DNA from: Pseudomonas sp. FP2196
GTDB taxonomy: Bacteria > Pseudomonadota > Gammaproteobacteria > Pseudomonadales > Pseudomonadaceae
Direction of reading: 5' to 3'
NCBI RefSeq assembly: GCF_030687715.1
Contig: NZ_CP117445.1
Span: forward strand, 1,980,501-2,044,500
Length of the DNA stretch: 64,000 bases
Shown: positions 1-8,463 of the stretch, piece by piece
Layout: the number at the start of each line of letters is the position of its first letter
Position numbering within the stretch: position 1 is the stretch's first letter
Program-made: the position numbers and the translations under genes
The notes under the pieces: model-generated
Databases searched by the model: none
Told to the model about the DNA's origin: nothing
Seen by the model: the letters and a program-made list of their open reading frames with translations, nothing else

Positions 1-375
1 TAACCATGAGCGATAGAAGGCCTTTTGATCCTCTATGTTGTTTGTTAGATCTTTGTCCTCGTAATCGAAAATTCGGACTATATCTTCCTCTTCTGTGGGT
101 CGTCCTTCACTGAGTTCGTACGCAACAAGTCCGCAGGACATTTGTGAGCTCATACCCGATGGATGAACGTTTATTTTAGAACCCTTACATAAAAACGTAA
201 CTCCCGGAAATTCGGACCTCAGCGCACCAAAACAGTCAAACATGTCGTAAGACGTATAGGTTTTTTTTAGGCCATCTTTTCTTGTAAAAGTTAGTGCCCT
301 ATTCCTTCTGTCACATTCAATAAGAGCTGCTTCCAGACCTTGAGCTGTTTTAATCTGGATTTCTATCGGTTTCAT
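1..375 (-). CDS. Probable immunity protein of the Rhs toxin (partial, runs off window)
   Basis: The 125 visible codons start at the ATG complementary to 373-375 and remain open to the window edge, so the C-terminus is missing. The start overlaps the Rhs stop codon by four bases (ATGA), so the two are translationally coupled. An AGGAG-type ribosome site lies 7 bases upstream. The protein starts MKPIEIQIKTAQGLEAAL and is soluble and acidic toward its end, with no signal peptide or membrane segment. I do not recognise a family. The immunity role is inferred from position (directly after an Rhs toxin tip), small size and low GC shared with the tip. It does not look like an ADP-ribosylglycohydrolase, the other known way to neutralise ADP-ribosylating toxins, so direct binding of the toxin is more likely. 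Confidence 0.75.
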   Translation of the reverse strand, partial: MKPIEIQIKTAQGLEAALIECDRRNRALTFTRKDGLKKTYTSYDMFDCFGALRSEFPGVTFLCKGSKINVHPSGMSSQMSCGLVAYELSEGRPTEEEDIVRIFDYEDKDLTNNIEDQKAFYRSWL

Positions 376-3300
376 TGTTTGCTCCTGTTTGGGTTGAGCA
401 CTGAATAACCTTTATAGCTGCCATCTTCGTAGACTGGCGTGGCTCCTACTATATCTTGACTTTTAACGCCCCCGGGAACTGCAATTTCTACTTCGCGTCG
501 ATGGGGTGAAAGGGCACCAAGTTCTTTGTTTACGTCAATCCCTTTAACGTTTTTCAGGACATATATATAGCCGTCGGCAATGCCGTAGCCCGTTGCAAAT
601 TTTGTTGCCTGCTTTTCTGAAAAAGAAGTACTCACGTACCAGCTTGGAGGGATTTTATTATCCAAAGCATGCAGGAAAAGATCTTTACTATCGCCCCGGG
701 GCTCAAACCCAGCATCAAAAATTTCCCATGGTTCTCGATCATCACCGCGGTACAAATAATGGTTTTCTTGTTTTGGGGCTGGAGTTACAGGTGCTCCTTC
801 CTCTACACCAATGTTGCTAAAAGTGTCGACTTCACGTGAAGACTTTCCGCAATTTTCCCCACCCGGACAATCACTCAACCCCAACGGATCCACCCACCCC
901 GTCGGATTCGGCACGTACTGGTACTGATTCAACCCACCCGCCAACTTGATCGGGTCCGGCGTCAGATACCGCCCAAGCCTTGGGTCGTAGTACCGATGCC
1001 GGTTGTAATGCAGCCCACTTTCCCCATCGAAATACTGCCCCTGAAAGCGCAGTGGCTGATCCAGGTATTCCTCGGCGGCGAGGGTGATGGCGGCGACTTT
1101 GCCGTAGGCGTCGTATTGCGCCGACCAGACGATTTCGCCGCTGTAGTCGGTGAGTTCCTGCGGGGTGCCAAGGTGGTCGAGTTGGTAGTAGAACGGGCAG
1201 GCCTTTTTCGGGCCTTTGCCGTCGAGCAGCGCCAGCGGGCGGAAGGTGCCGGGCTCGTAGACGTAGCTGCGGTGATGGGTTGGGCTGCTTTCGGCGACGA
1301 GGTTATCGCCTTGCCAAAAGAACTCGGTGATGGCGCCGTCGACGGTTTTGCTGATGCGCCGGTTGAAGGCGTCGTAGCGGTAACTGGCGGTCTGGCCGTC
1401 GGGGCGGGTCAGGCCGATGAGGCGGTGTTGGCAGTCGTAGCGGTATTCGGTGACGAGTTTCTGCGCGGTGCCGCGGCGTTCGCGGATCAGGTTGCCGAAG
1501 GCGTCGTAGTCGTAGTGGCGGTCACCCTGCATCAGCAGGCGGTTGCCTTTGATCTGCGTCGGCCCGGAGCGGTCCTGCATGAGCAGGTTGCCGGCCGGGT
1601 CGTGGGCGAAGGATTCCGGCAGTTCGTCGCGCGAGTGACGCACGCGGATCAAGCGGTCGAGGGCGTCATAGCCGTAGGTGCGTTGGCCGTGGCGGGTGTC
1701 GGCGATGTGCTCCAGATTGCCGTTGGCGCTGTAGGCATAGTCGCGGCGGTACAGCGAATCGTGTTGATGACCTACGGCATGGGCGAGCAAGCGGCCCTGA
1801 TCGTCGTAGGTATATTCGCTGAGCAGCAGGCCTTGCTGGCGTTGTTGTTCGCGACCGGACTGGTAAACGTGGCGGGTCAGTGACGCGCCGTTGAGGTCGA
1901 TGGCTCTGAGCGCGCCGCCCTTGGCATGGTGATAATCGAGTTTGCTGTTGTCCGGCAGGCGCATGCGTTTGAGCTGGCCGCAGGTGTCATAGGCATAACG
2001 CAGGGTGCCCCAGCCCTGATGCTCGGTGATCAGCCGGTCCTGCAGGTCGTACTCAAAGGCCAGGGGATGTTTCTGGCCGTCATCGACGCCGGTTAAACGG
2101 CCGAGGCAGTCGTAGCGGTATTCGACCTTGATCCCGTCGGGCAGGGTTTTGACCAGCAGGCGGCCGGCGGTATCGCGTTCGTATCCGGTGACCAACGTCG
2201 AGCCGTCATCGCCGAATTCGGTCTTTTCCAGCAGATGACCGTTGAGGTCATAGGCGTAGGCCGTGCGCCGCCCATCGAAACCGGTTTCCTGTCGGATCAG
2301 TCCGGTGGGCGTGTAGTCCAGAAGGTACTTTTCGCCGGACTCGTTTTCGATTTCCGTCAGCAGCAGTCGCGCATGGTCGTAGCGGTATTGCACCCGCGTG
2401 CCGTCAGGATTGATCCGTCGGGAGACCAGATGCAGGTCGTCGTCATATTCGTAGCGAGTGATGCGGCCGAGTTCGTCGCGTTCGGCGGTGACCTGGTTGT
2501 AAGCGCCGTAGCTGTAGGTGCGGGTGGCCCCCGTAGGAGAAGTCGTCTGGATCAGTCGGCCAACGGCGTCCCAGTGCTGACGCGTGATCGCGCCGTGTTC
2601 GTCCTGCGTTGTGCTCCGCCGCCCCAGCGCATCGTAGGAAAAGCGCCGCACACCGCCATCGGGCAGGGTTTCTTCAACCAACTGGCCGAGCGTGTTCCAG
2701 ACCAAAACATGCCGACTGGTGTCCGGATAGCGGATCGACAGTAACTGCCCACGCGCATCGTAGTGGTAATGCGTGACCTGCCCGTCTGGATCAACCGCTT
2801 CGGTAACATCACCCTGGGCATTGCGCCGGTACGTCCACACCGCCTCGCCGCGAGAGCGGCTGTGCAGGAAACCATTGCGGTATTCGTAGGACGTCGGCTC
2901 GTCGTCCGGCGGAAGCAGCGCAATCAGGCGTCCGACGTCGTCGTAGCGGTATTCGGTGACGGCGCCGAGCGGATCCTGCTCGGCGATCAAACGCCCCGCG
3001 TCGTCGTAGGCCTTGAGGTGCTCGCCACCGTCGGCCTCGACCTTGCGCACCAGCCGCGCACGGTCGTCGTGCACGTAAGTTTCTTCGGTGCCATCGACGT
3101 AATGCACCGCGACACTGCCGTCGTCGGACCAGACGTACCGCGTGTTCATCTGCGAGAACGACGCCCAGTGGCGCACGCAGCGGGCAGCCTTGCTTGAGCG
3201 CTCCCATTTCCAGAAGAAACTCGCGCCACCGGTCAGCTGACGCTGAAGAATGACATGCTGATCGTCGTAGTCGTAACGCTCGCTGTCGCCAACGGCGTTA

Positions 3301-5225
3301 GAGGCTTCGATCAGGTGCTGATAGGCGTCGTAGCGGTAACTGGCAAGGGTTTGTTCGGTGTGCCAGCCACCCTCACAAAACGTTTGGTAATCAACGCCGA
3401 CCAGATGAGCCCGCTCATAACGCAACAGCAGCGCCCGACCCGCCCCGTTATCCAGTCGCTGAACCCTGTCGGATCGATCCCGCTGCACGGTCAGACGATT
3501 GCCATACCCATCACTGACCGCCGTCAGCCGCCCGACCCGAAAGTGATAAAACCGCGCCGTGTCCCCCGCCAGCGCGAGAATCAGTTCCTCAGGCTCATCT
3601 CCTAGAAAAATCGCCGCCCGCGACAAACTGTTGTGAATCGCCGGCCGTTCAGCACTCGGCACTGGAAACCGCGTGCGCCGATTTTCGTGATCCACCCAAA
3701 CAACAAAATCACCATCGAACTCCAGCCGATGCGCCAGCGAATGACTCCAGCCAAAGCCCAGCCCGACATCGATTTCGGCAGCACTGGTGCGATACAAGCG
3801 GGTGAACTCGAACGGCAGCAGTCCATCGAGCGTGCCATCCGTCAGGGTCAGCAGTTCCTCGCCAGTGACCATCGACACCGGGCAGCCGTTGGTGCAGGTC
3901 GAGGGCACGCAGTCGGCGCTGTCGCCGTTGGGGTTTTTAGCCTGATCGGGCTTATCGTCGTGAGGTTCATGGCGCTCCATCCGGCTCATGCCATGCGACT
4001 TGTCCCGTGCGAGAGGCGCCGGGTTCGGCACCGTCAACACCAAGGAATCCGCCTGACGAATGTTCAGCGGTATCGACGGCGTCGGTTTCAACTCAACGTC
4101 ACGCACATTGAGCATCAGCGGTTTCAGTGCGCTTGCATGCTTGTTCAGTTCGGGCGCAGAGCTCAGTTCCGCCAGGCGCAACGCCGAAGCCGCCAGCCAT
4201 TCCCGCGCGCGAGGGGATTTGATCTTCGCCAGCACTTTGCTGCTCAACCGCAGTGGCACGCCGACGCCGCCCGATACCCGCATCAACAGAAAGCTGATCA
4301 GCAGTTCGACACGAACCTCGGCTACCACCTCAGCGAGGTACTGCGGTGGCAGCATCTTCAGCCAACTGGTGAAGGCCGCCAGATGTATAAACAGCAGTGG
4401 CTCGTCGCTGAGGATCAACAAACCGTTGGCAATGGCTTCGCTGGAGGCTTGCAGCAGAGCGTCCAGTTCGACCTCGGTCAGGTACTCCAGCAGCTTTTCG
4501 CTGTTGACCTGCAAGTCGGCGAGCAGGGCGAACAGTTGCTTGATGTCATCCCAGACACCGTGCAGGGCCTTCTCGAATCCGCGCCAATCCGCCTGTTGCA
4601 ATTGACCGTAACGGTGGAGAAATCCTGCGCTGGAGAACTCTGTCCACAACGGCTGAAACCCGTCCCACTCCTGGCGCAACCAGACTTCCAGCCCGTCGAG
4701 CATGCCTTGATACGAGGCATACAGCGCTTGCACATGCTGGCTGGAAACATCGGGAAAGAAGGTGATGCGATAACGCTGGCCCCGGTCGCAGTCGGTCACC
4801 TCCAGAATGCCGCTCGGGCCGATTTCATAGTGCTGCGGGGCGCCGAAGGTCAGAACGCCGCCGACATCGGAAATCACCGGTTCGAGCGTCAGTGGGGTGT
4901 TGCCGATGGGGACGAAGCGAGCAGCCTCGAACATGTGTACCAATGTCAAAGTCCCGCTGGCGGGGCACATGAATACGGATGAACTGATGGGTTTACGGCT
5001 TTTGATCGGCGCACTGAGGTGAACGTCGTTGCCGACTCTGAACACCTGCTCGATGTCCAGCATCGACCCCGTCCAGAATTGCTCGGCCCAGGCGTCGTAG
5101 TTGTTCAGGCTCAGGCGAAACTCCCGGATCAACCTTTCGAAGTCCGGGTGTTCTGGATTCAGGGCGGCAACCACCAGCAGGCCGATGCTGTTGTTCAAGG
5201 CCAGAAGCCGATCGGTTTGGAACAT
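372..5225 (-). CDS. Rhs/YD-repeat polymorphic toxin with C-terminal ADP-ribosyltransferase-like tip
   Basis: A protein of about 1617 residues. The open frame could also start at a GTG at 5243; neither start has a strong ribosome site. Residues up to about 440 are an N-terminal region that I do not recognise, with no PAAR domain. Next come a DUF6531-type segment (CTNGCPVSMVTGEELL), many YD repeats (for example YRYDALGRL-like units), and the Rhs core ending in RYLTPDP...WVDPLGL (DPLGL at 876-890), the usual junction and autoproteolysis site. The last 167 residues form the variable tip. It contains YLYRGDD (Arg), WYVSTSF (STS) and EVEIAVPGGV (ExE), the R-S-E signature of cholera/pertussis-like ADP-ribosyltransferases. 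GC drops sharply in the tip, as expected for tip swapping. In this family the core forms a cage around the toxin, which is delivered into competitors, commonly by type VI secretion. The target of this tip is unknown. Confidence 0.9.
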   Translation of the reverse strand: MFQTDRLLALNNSIGLLVVAALNPEHPDFERLIREFRLSLNNYDAWAEQFWTGSMLDIEQVFRVGNDVHLSAPIKSRKPISSSVFMCPASGTLTLVHMFEAARFVPIGNTPLTLEPVISDVGGVLTFGAPQHYEIGPSGILEVTDCDRGQRYRITFFPDVSSQHVQALYASYQGMLDGLEVWLRQEWDGFQPLWTEFSSAGFLHRYGQLQQADWRGFEKALHGVWDDIKQLFALLADLQVNSEKLLEYLTEVELDALLQASSEAIANGLLILSDEPLLFIHLAAFTSWLKMLPPQYLAEVVAEVRVELLISFLLMRVSGGVGVPLRLSSKVLAKIKSPRAREWLAASALRLAELSSAPELNKHASALKPLMLNVRDVELKPTPSIPLNIRQADSLVLTVPNPAPLARDKSHGMSRMERHEPHDDKPDQAKNPNGDSADCVPSTCTNGCPVSMVTGEELLTLTDGTLDGLLPFEFTRLYRTSAAEIDVGLGFGWSHSLAHRLEFDGDFVVWVDHENRRTRFPVPSAERPAIHNSLSRAAIFLGDEPEELILALAGDTARFYHFRVGRLTAVSDGYGNRLTVQRDRSDRVQRLDNGAGRALLLRYERAHLVGVDYQTFCEGGWHTEQTLASYRYDAYQHLIEASNAVGDSERYDYDDQHVILQRQLTGGASFFWKWERSSKAARCVRHWASFSQMNTRYVWSDDGSVAVHYVDGTEETYVHDDRARLVRKVEADGGEHLKAYDDAGRLIAEQDPLGAVTEYRYDDVGRLIALLPPDDEPTSYEYRNGFLHSRSRGEAVWTYRRNAQGDVTEAVDPDGQVTHYHYDARGQLLSIRYPDTSRHVLVWNTLGQLVEETLPDGGVRRFSYDALGRRSTTQDEHGAITRQHWDAVGRLIQTTSPTGATRTYSYGAYNQVTAERDELGRITRYEYDDDLHLVSRRINPDGTRVQYRYDHARLLLTEIENESGEKYLLDYTPTGLIRQETGFDGRRTAYAYDLNGHLLEKTEFGDDGSTLVTGYERDTAGRLLVKTLPDGIKVEYRYDCLGRLTGVDDGQKHPLAFEYDLQDRLITEHQGWGTLRYAYDTCGQLKRMRLPDNSKLDYHHAKGGALRAIDLNGASLTRHVYQSGREQQRQQGLLLSEYTYDDQGRLLAHAVGHQHDSLYRRDYAYSANGNLEHIADTRHGQRTYGYDALDRLIRVRHSRDELPESFAHDPAGNLLMQDRSGPTQIKGNRLLMQGDRHYDYDAFGNLIRERRGTAQKLVTEYRYDCQHRLIGLTRPDGQTASYRYDAFNRRISKTVDGAITEFFWQGDNLVAESSPTHHRSYVYEPGTFRPLALLDGKGPKKACPFYYQLDHLGTPQELTDYSGEIVWSAQYDAYGKVAAITLAAEEYLDQPLRFQGQYFDGESGLHYNRHRYYDPRLGRYLTPDPIKLAGGLNQYQYVPNPTGWVDPLGLSDCPGGENCGKSSREVDTFSNIGVEEGAPVTPAPKQENHYLYRGDDREPWEIFDAGFEPRGDSKDLFLHALDNKIPPSWYVSTSFSEKQATKFATGYGIADGYIYVLKNVKGIDVNKELGALSPHRREVEIAVPGGVKSQDIVGATPVYEDGSYKGYSVLNPNRSKQ

Positions 5226-5471
5226 TTGCAGGCACTCGCGCACGTCAAAAGAGGTGCGCGGACTTTGCGGGGGATCAAAAAGTAAAGAAGTCGGGCAAGT
5301 AGGGTATGTATGTAGGATTTTTCGCTAAATACTCGCGAGTAGTTCAGCGCCCCAACGGACATTGCCCGTTGCTCAATGCCTGTTACGCTCGTTATGCTGC
5401 TGAACCCATTAATCAGATCCGAGCAGCGGCGCTATTCGCCGCCCGGGATGTCTTTGATAACGGATCCGATG

Positions 5472-6167
5472 ATGAATGCACCGCTGAAGGCGTTCGGCCC
5501 GATCAAGGCCGTGATTTTCGATATGGACGGTTTGCTGCTGGACACTGAGGGCATTTACACCGAGGTCACCTCGCTGATTGCCGGTCGATACGGGCGGACC
5601 TTCGACTGGAGCATCAAGCAAAACATCATTGGCCGCGGTGCCAACGATCTGGCCAATTACGTGGTGCAGGCGCTTGATCTGCCGATCACCGCCGAAGAGT
5701 TTCTAGTAATCCGCGAACCGCTGATGCGTGAGCGTTTCCCCTCGGCGCAAGCGATGCCGGGCGCGGAGGAACTGATTCGCCACCTCAAGGCGCACAACAT
5801 TCCAATCGCTGTGGGCACCAGTTCGTCGCGTCAGTCGTTCGGTCAGAAAACCACGTTGCACCGCGACTGGTTCGCGCTGTTCGATTTCATCGTCACGGCG
5901 GACGACCCGGAAGTGGGGGCAGCCAAACCCGCGCCGGATATTTTCCTCACGGCGGCCCGGCGTCTGGGTGTCGCGCCCGAGGATTGTCTGGTGTTCGAAG
6001 ATTCGCCGTTTGGCGTGACCGCGGCGAAAGCGGCAGGCATGACCGCCATCGCCATTCCGGATGCCGCCATGGCCGATGAAAAATACGCACACGCCGACGG
6101 GATTCTTCGCTCGTTGAAAGCGTTCACCCCGAGCACTTGTGGTTTGCCGGCACTGGAATGGGCCTGA
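5472..6167 (+). CDS. HAD-superfamily hydrolase (subfamily IA phosphatase)
   Basis: Starting at the ATG at 5472 gives 231 residues (MNAPLKAFGPIKAVIFDMDG), the normal size for this family. In-frame upstream ATGs at 5376, 5448 and 5469 would add a low-complexity leader and are less likely. HAD motif I is FDMDG (nucleophile and acid/base Asp), motif II is the TSSS segment, motif III is the Lys of AAKPAPD, and motif IV is VFEDSPFG. A helical cap follows motif I. The protein resembles beta-phosphoglucomutase and pseudouridine-5'-phosphate phosphatase (GS1-like) enzymes, so it probably removes phosphate from a small sugar phosphate or nucleotide in the cytosol. The substrate cannot be read from the sequence. 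It stands alone, ahead of a bidirectional terminator. Confidence 0.85.
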   Translation: MNAPLKAFGPIKAVIFDMDGLLLDTEGIYTEVTSLIAGRYGRTFDWSIKQNIIGRGANDLANYVVQALDLPITAEEFLVIREPLMRERFPSAQAMPGAEELIRHLKAHNIPIAVGTSSSRQSFGQKTTLHRDWFALFDFIVTADDPEVGAAKPAPDIFLTAARRLGVAPEDCLVFEDSPFGVTAAKAAGMTAIAIPDAAMADEKYAHADGILRSLKAFTPSTCGLPALEWA

Positions 6168-6187
6168 TCGGGCGATAAAGCTATAAA

Positions 6188-6228
6188 CAAAAACGCCGCC
6201 CCTCAATTAAATGAGGGACGGCGTTTTT
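6188..6228. terminator. Bidirectional intrinsic terminator
   Basis: A 14-bp near-perfect stem (AAACGCCGCCCCTCA pairing with TGAGGGACGGCGTTT, one mismatch) around a short AT loop. It is flanked by A runs on one side and T runs on the other. It lies between the convergent HAD and SDR genes and can end both transcripts. Confidence 0.85.
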
Positions 6229-6249
6229 CGTACAGGTAACTCAGTCAAA

Positions 6250-6996
6250 TCAGGCGCCGAAGCCACCGTCGATCGTCAGGCTGGCGCCGGTGATGTATCC
6301 GGCTTCCGGGCCTGCCAGATAAGCGACGAAACTGGCGATTTCTTCGGCCTTGCCGTAGCGACCCACGGCCATCAGAGGAATCAGGCTTTCGGCGAAGTCA
6401 CCGTGCGCCGGGTTCATGTCGGTGTCGACCGGCCCAGGCTGCACGTTGTTGATGGTGATGCCGCGTGGGCCGAGATCGCGTGCCAGGCCTTTGGTCAGGC
6501 CAACCAGCGCCGATTTGCTCATCGCATACACGCCGCCACCGGCGAAGGGCATGCGGTCGGCGTTGGTGCTGCCGATGTTGATGATTCGCGCGCCTTCGCC
6601 CATGTGTTTGGCGGCTTCCTGGGAGGCGATGAATACGCTGCGAATGTTGATTGCCACGGTCTGGTCGAAATCTTCCAGTTTGAAGTCTTCCAGTGGGGCG
6701 ACGGCCAGTACGCCGGCGTTGTTGACCAGAATGTCGAGGCGGCCAAAGGCTTCGACGGTGGCGCTGACCGCATGACGGATGGCAGCGGCGTCAGCGCTGT
6801 CAGCTTTGATCGCCAAGGCTTTGCCGCCAGTTGCGGTGATGCTGTTTTGCAACTCTTCAGCTTTTGCGGTGGAGCTTACGTAAGTGAAGGCGACAGCAGC
6901 GCCTTCAGCCGCGAGGCGTTTGACGATGGCAGCGCCGATGCCACGGGAACCGCCTTGAATCAGAGCGACTTTGCCGCTGAGATGTTGAGTGGTCAT
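6250..6996 (-). CDS. Short-chain dehydrogenase/reductase (BdcA/FabG-like)
   Basis: 248 residues of a classical SDR. The cofactor loop is GGSRGIG near residue 15, NNAG lies in strand beta-4, and the catalytic triad is the Ser of NIGSTN with YAMSK (Tyr and Lys). The C-terminus is TIDGGFGA. It is annotated elsewhere as 3-oxoacyl-ACP reductase-like, but the sequence around GSTNADRMP and VQPGPVDTDMNP resembles E. coli BdcA, an SDR reported to influence biofilm dispersal. The substrate is unknown. The gene is divergent from a LysR regulator at 7123. That arrangement usually means the regulator controls it, and a dyad lies in the shared gap. Confidence 0.88.
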   Translation of the reverse strand: MTTQHLSGKVALIQGGSRGIGAAIVKRLAAEGAAVAFTYVSSTAKAEELQNSITATGGKALAIKADSADAAAIRHAVSATVEAFGRLDILVNNAGVLAVAPLEDFKLEDFDQTVAINIRSVFIASQEAAKHMGEGARIINIGSTNADRMPFAGGGVYAMSKSALVGLTKGLARDLGPRGITINNVQPGPVDTDMNPAHGDFAESLIPLMAVGRYGKAEEIASFVAYLAGPEAGYITGASLTIDGGFGA

Positions 6997-7094
6997 GTTC
7001 GATCTCCAGAATATTCAAGGCGGGATGCCTTGTTGTTGGAGCCGAGTATCAACCTCTGATCCACAACCCACTAGCCCATGATTGCTATAGTCTG

Positions 7095-7113
7095 TGTAAA
7101 CCAAAAGTTTACA
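7095..7113. promoter_or_regulatory. Inverted repeat in the SDR/LysR intergenic region (candidate LysR operator)
   Basis: TGTAAAC-N5-GTTTACA, perfect 7-bp arms, ends 9 bases before the LysR start codon. LysR-type regulators usually bind dyads containing T-N11-A between divergent genes and repress themselves. The position fits autoregulation plus control of the SDR gene. Function is inferred. Confidence 0.5.
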
Positions 7114-7122
7114 GTGGCGACC

Positions 7123-8049
7123 ATGGAAAACTTCAACAGTATCGAATGCTTCGTGCGCAGCGCCGAAGTTGGCAGTTTTGCCGAAGCGGCGCGGCGTTTG
7201 AGTCTGACCCCGGCAGCGGTCGGTAAAAGCGTGGCGAAACTCGAAGCCAGGCTAGGCGTGCGGTTGTTTCAGCGCAGCACCCGCAGTCTGACGTTGACTG
7301 AGGCGGGGCAGCTGTTTTTGAGTCAGGTCAGTGCCAGTTTGACCACGATCCAGAACGCCGTGGCCAATCTGGCCAGTGTCGAAGGCCTGCCAGCAGGGAC
7401 TTTGAAAGTCAGTATGGGCACGGTGTTCGGGCGCTTGTATGTCGTGCCGTTGCTGGAAGAGTTTTTACGTCGATTTCCGGCGATCAACCCTGATTGGCAT
7501 TTTGATAACCGTCAGGTCGATTTAATCGGGCAGGGTTTCGATGCGGCGATTGGCGGGGGATTTGAATTGCCCCAAGGCGTCGTCGCACGCAAATTGGCAC
7601 CTGCACATCGAGTGTTGGTGGCGTCTGCTGACTATCTGGAAAAGCACGCAGCGATCATCGAGCCGGATGACCTGCAATATCACGATGGCATTCTGATTCG
7701 GTCGCCGCAAACCGGTCGAGTACGCTCTTGGCAATTGATCAGTAATGGCAGTCAGCTCTGTCGACCATTGACCCTGAAGACGCGAATGACCATGAGCGAC
7801 TCCGAGGCCGCCTGCGCTACGGCAGCGCAAGGTTTGGGGATTGCACTGGTCAGCATGCCGTTTGCCGTGGGTTATCTCCAGGCGGGTACGTTGCAGCGCG
7901 TGCTTCCGGAGTGGTACATCGATGACGGCAACATTTCGATCTACTACGCCGAACATAAATTGTTGCCGGGCAAGACGCGGGCGTTTGTCGATTTTGTGAT
8001 CGAGCAGTTTGCGCAGCAGGGGTTGGCTCGGCGGTTCAGTGCTGTTTGA
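7123..8049 (+). CDS. LysR-family transcriptional regulator
   Basis: 308 residues when started at the ATG at 7123 (MENFNSIECFVRSAEVGSF). The frame extends upstream to 7078, but that would run through the inverted repeat and is unlikely. Residues 1-60 form the LysR winged helix-turn-helix (SFAEAARRLSLTPAAVGKSV, then the KLEARLGVRLFQRSTRSLTLT wing). About residues 90-300 form the periplasmic-binding-like effector domain. The closest style is the CrgA/LysR_substrate 8-type group that often regulates adjacent SDR or oxidoreductase genes. It probably controls the divergent SDR gene. The inducer cannot be predicted. Confidence 0.88.
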   Translation: MENFNSIECFVRSAEVGSFAEAARRLSLTPAAVGKSVAKLEARLGVRLFQRSTRSLTLTEAGQLFLSQVSASLTTIQNAVANLASVEGLPAGTLKVSMGTVFGRLYVVPLLEEFLRRFPAINPDWHFDNRQVDLIGQGFDAAIGGGFELPQGVVARKLAPAHRVLVASADYLEKHAAIIEPDDLQYHDGILIRSPQTGRVRSWQLISNGSQLCRPLTLKTRMTMSDSEAACATAAQGLGIALVSMPFAVGYLQAGTLQRVLPEWYIDDGNISIYYAEHKLLPGKTRAFVDFVIEQFAQQGLARRFSAV

Positions 8050-8062
8050 TTCCGTGCAATAG

Positions 8063-8096
8063 AGCTCCTGCCTCGATATTGATGAAGGCAGGAGCT
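8063..8096. other. Strong intergenic hairpin without T tract
   Basis: A perfect 11-bp inverted repeat (AGCTCCTGCCT / AGGCAGGAGCT) with a 12-base loop, between the 3' ends of the LysR gene and the convergent mini-peptide gene. There is no poly-T run on either strand, so it may stabilise RNA 3' ends rather than act as a classical terminator. It could also be a relic of the intergenic repeats. Confidence 0.5.
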
Positions 8097-8127
8097 GGCT
8101 CAAGAATGCATTAATGATTCTTAGGCG

Positions 8128-8244
8128 TTAAGGACACCAAGTTGGCCCGCATAGAGAAGCAGCGGTAGCTGCGGTGCTATTCAGGACTGCCAAGGTGCAG
8201 CCAAGGATCAGTAATGTATACAGACGAGCCGTTGCATTTTTCAT
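8128..8244 (-). CDS. Small secreted peptide precursor with a two-cysteine mature tail
   Basis: A 38-codon reading frame: ATG complementary to 8242-8244, TAA at 8128-8130. A very good ribosome site (AGGAAGG) is spaced 6-7 bases before the ATG. The precursor starts MKNATARLYTLLILGC and has a typical Sec signal: positively charged residues, a hydrophobic core LYTLLILGCTLAVL, then an Ala-rich STAATAA cleavage region. Cleavage after ATAA would leave SLCGPTWCP, nine residues with two Cys four residues apart that could form a disulphide ring. I recognise no family. It is convergent with the LysR gene and isolated, with no obvious promoter or export partner beside it. It could be a real secreted mini-peptide or the remnant of a longer secreted protein. 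The stretch 8245-8463 holds nothing else I can identify. Confidence 0.5.
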   Translation of the reverse strand: MKNATARLYTLLILGCTLAVLNSTAATAASLCGPTWCP

Positions 8245-8463
8245 GTTTACCTTCCTGGAGTTGCGTTGAAGCAACAGGAACTGCCATCAATCGAGTTGCC
8301 GAGTCAGAAGTGAGCGCGCATCCCGTGATCTGCACAACTGTAAGAAGTATCAGGCGGCAATCTGGTTCAGATTACCCTCCTGCCGGTTGACTGCTCTAGC
8401 AGGCGTATTGACAGAGCACTCTCCAAAAGGATTGCGTTTCAAATCTCTGACAAACGGTTCTTC

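Noticed and set aside
3633..4982. 449-codon frame antisense to the rhs gene
   Set aside because: Antisense shadow; composition and lack of motifs do not support coding.
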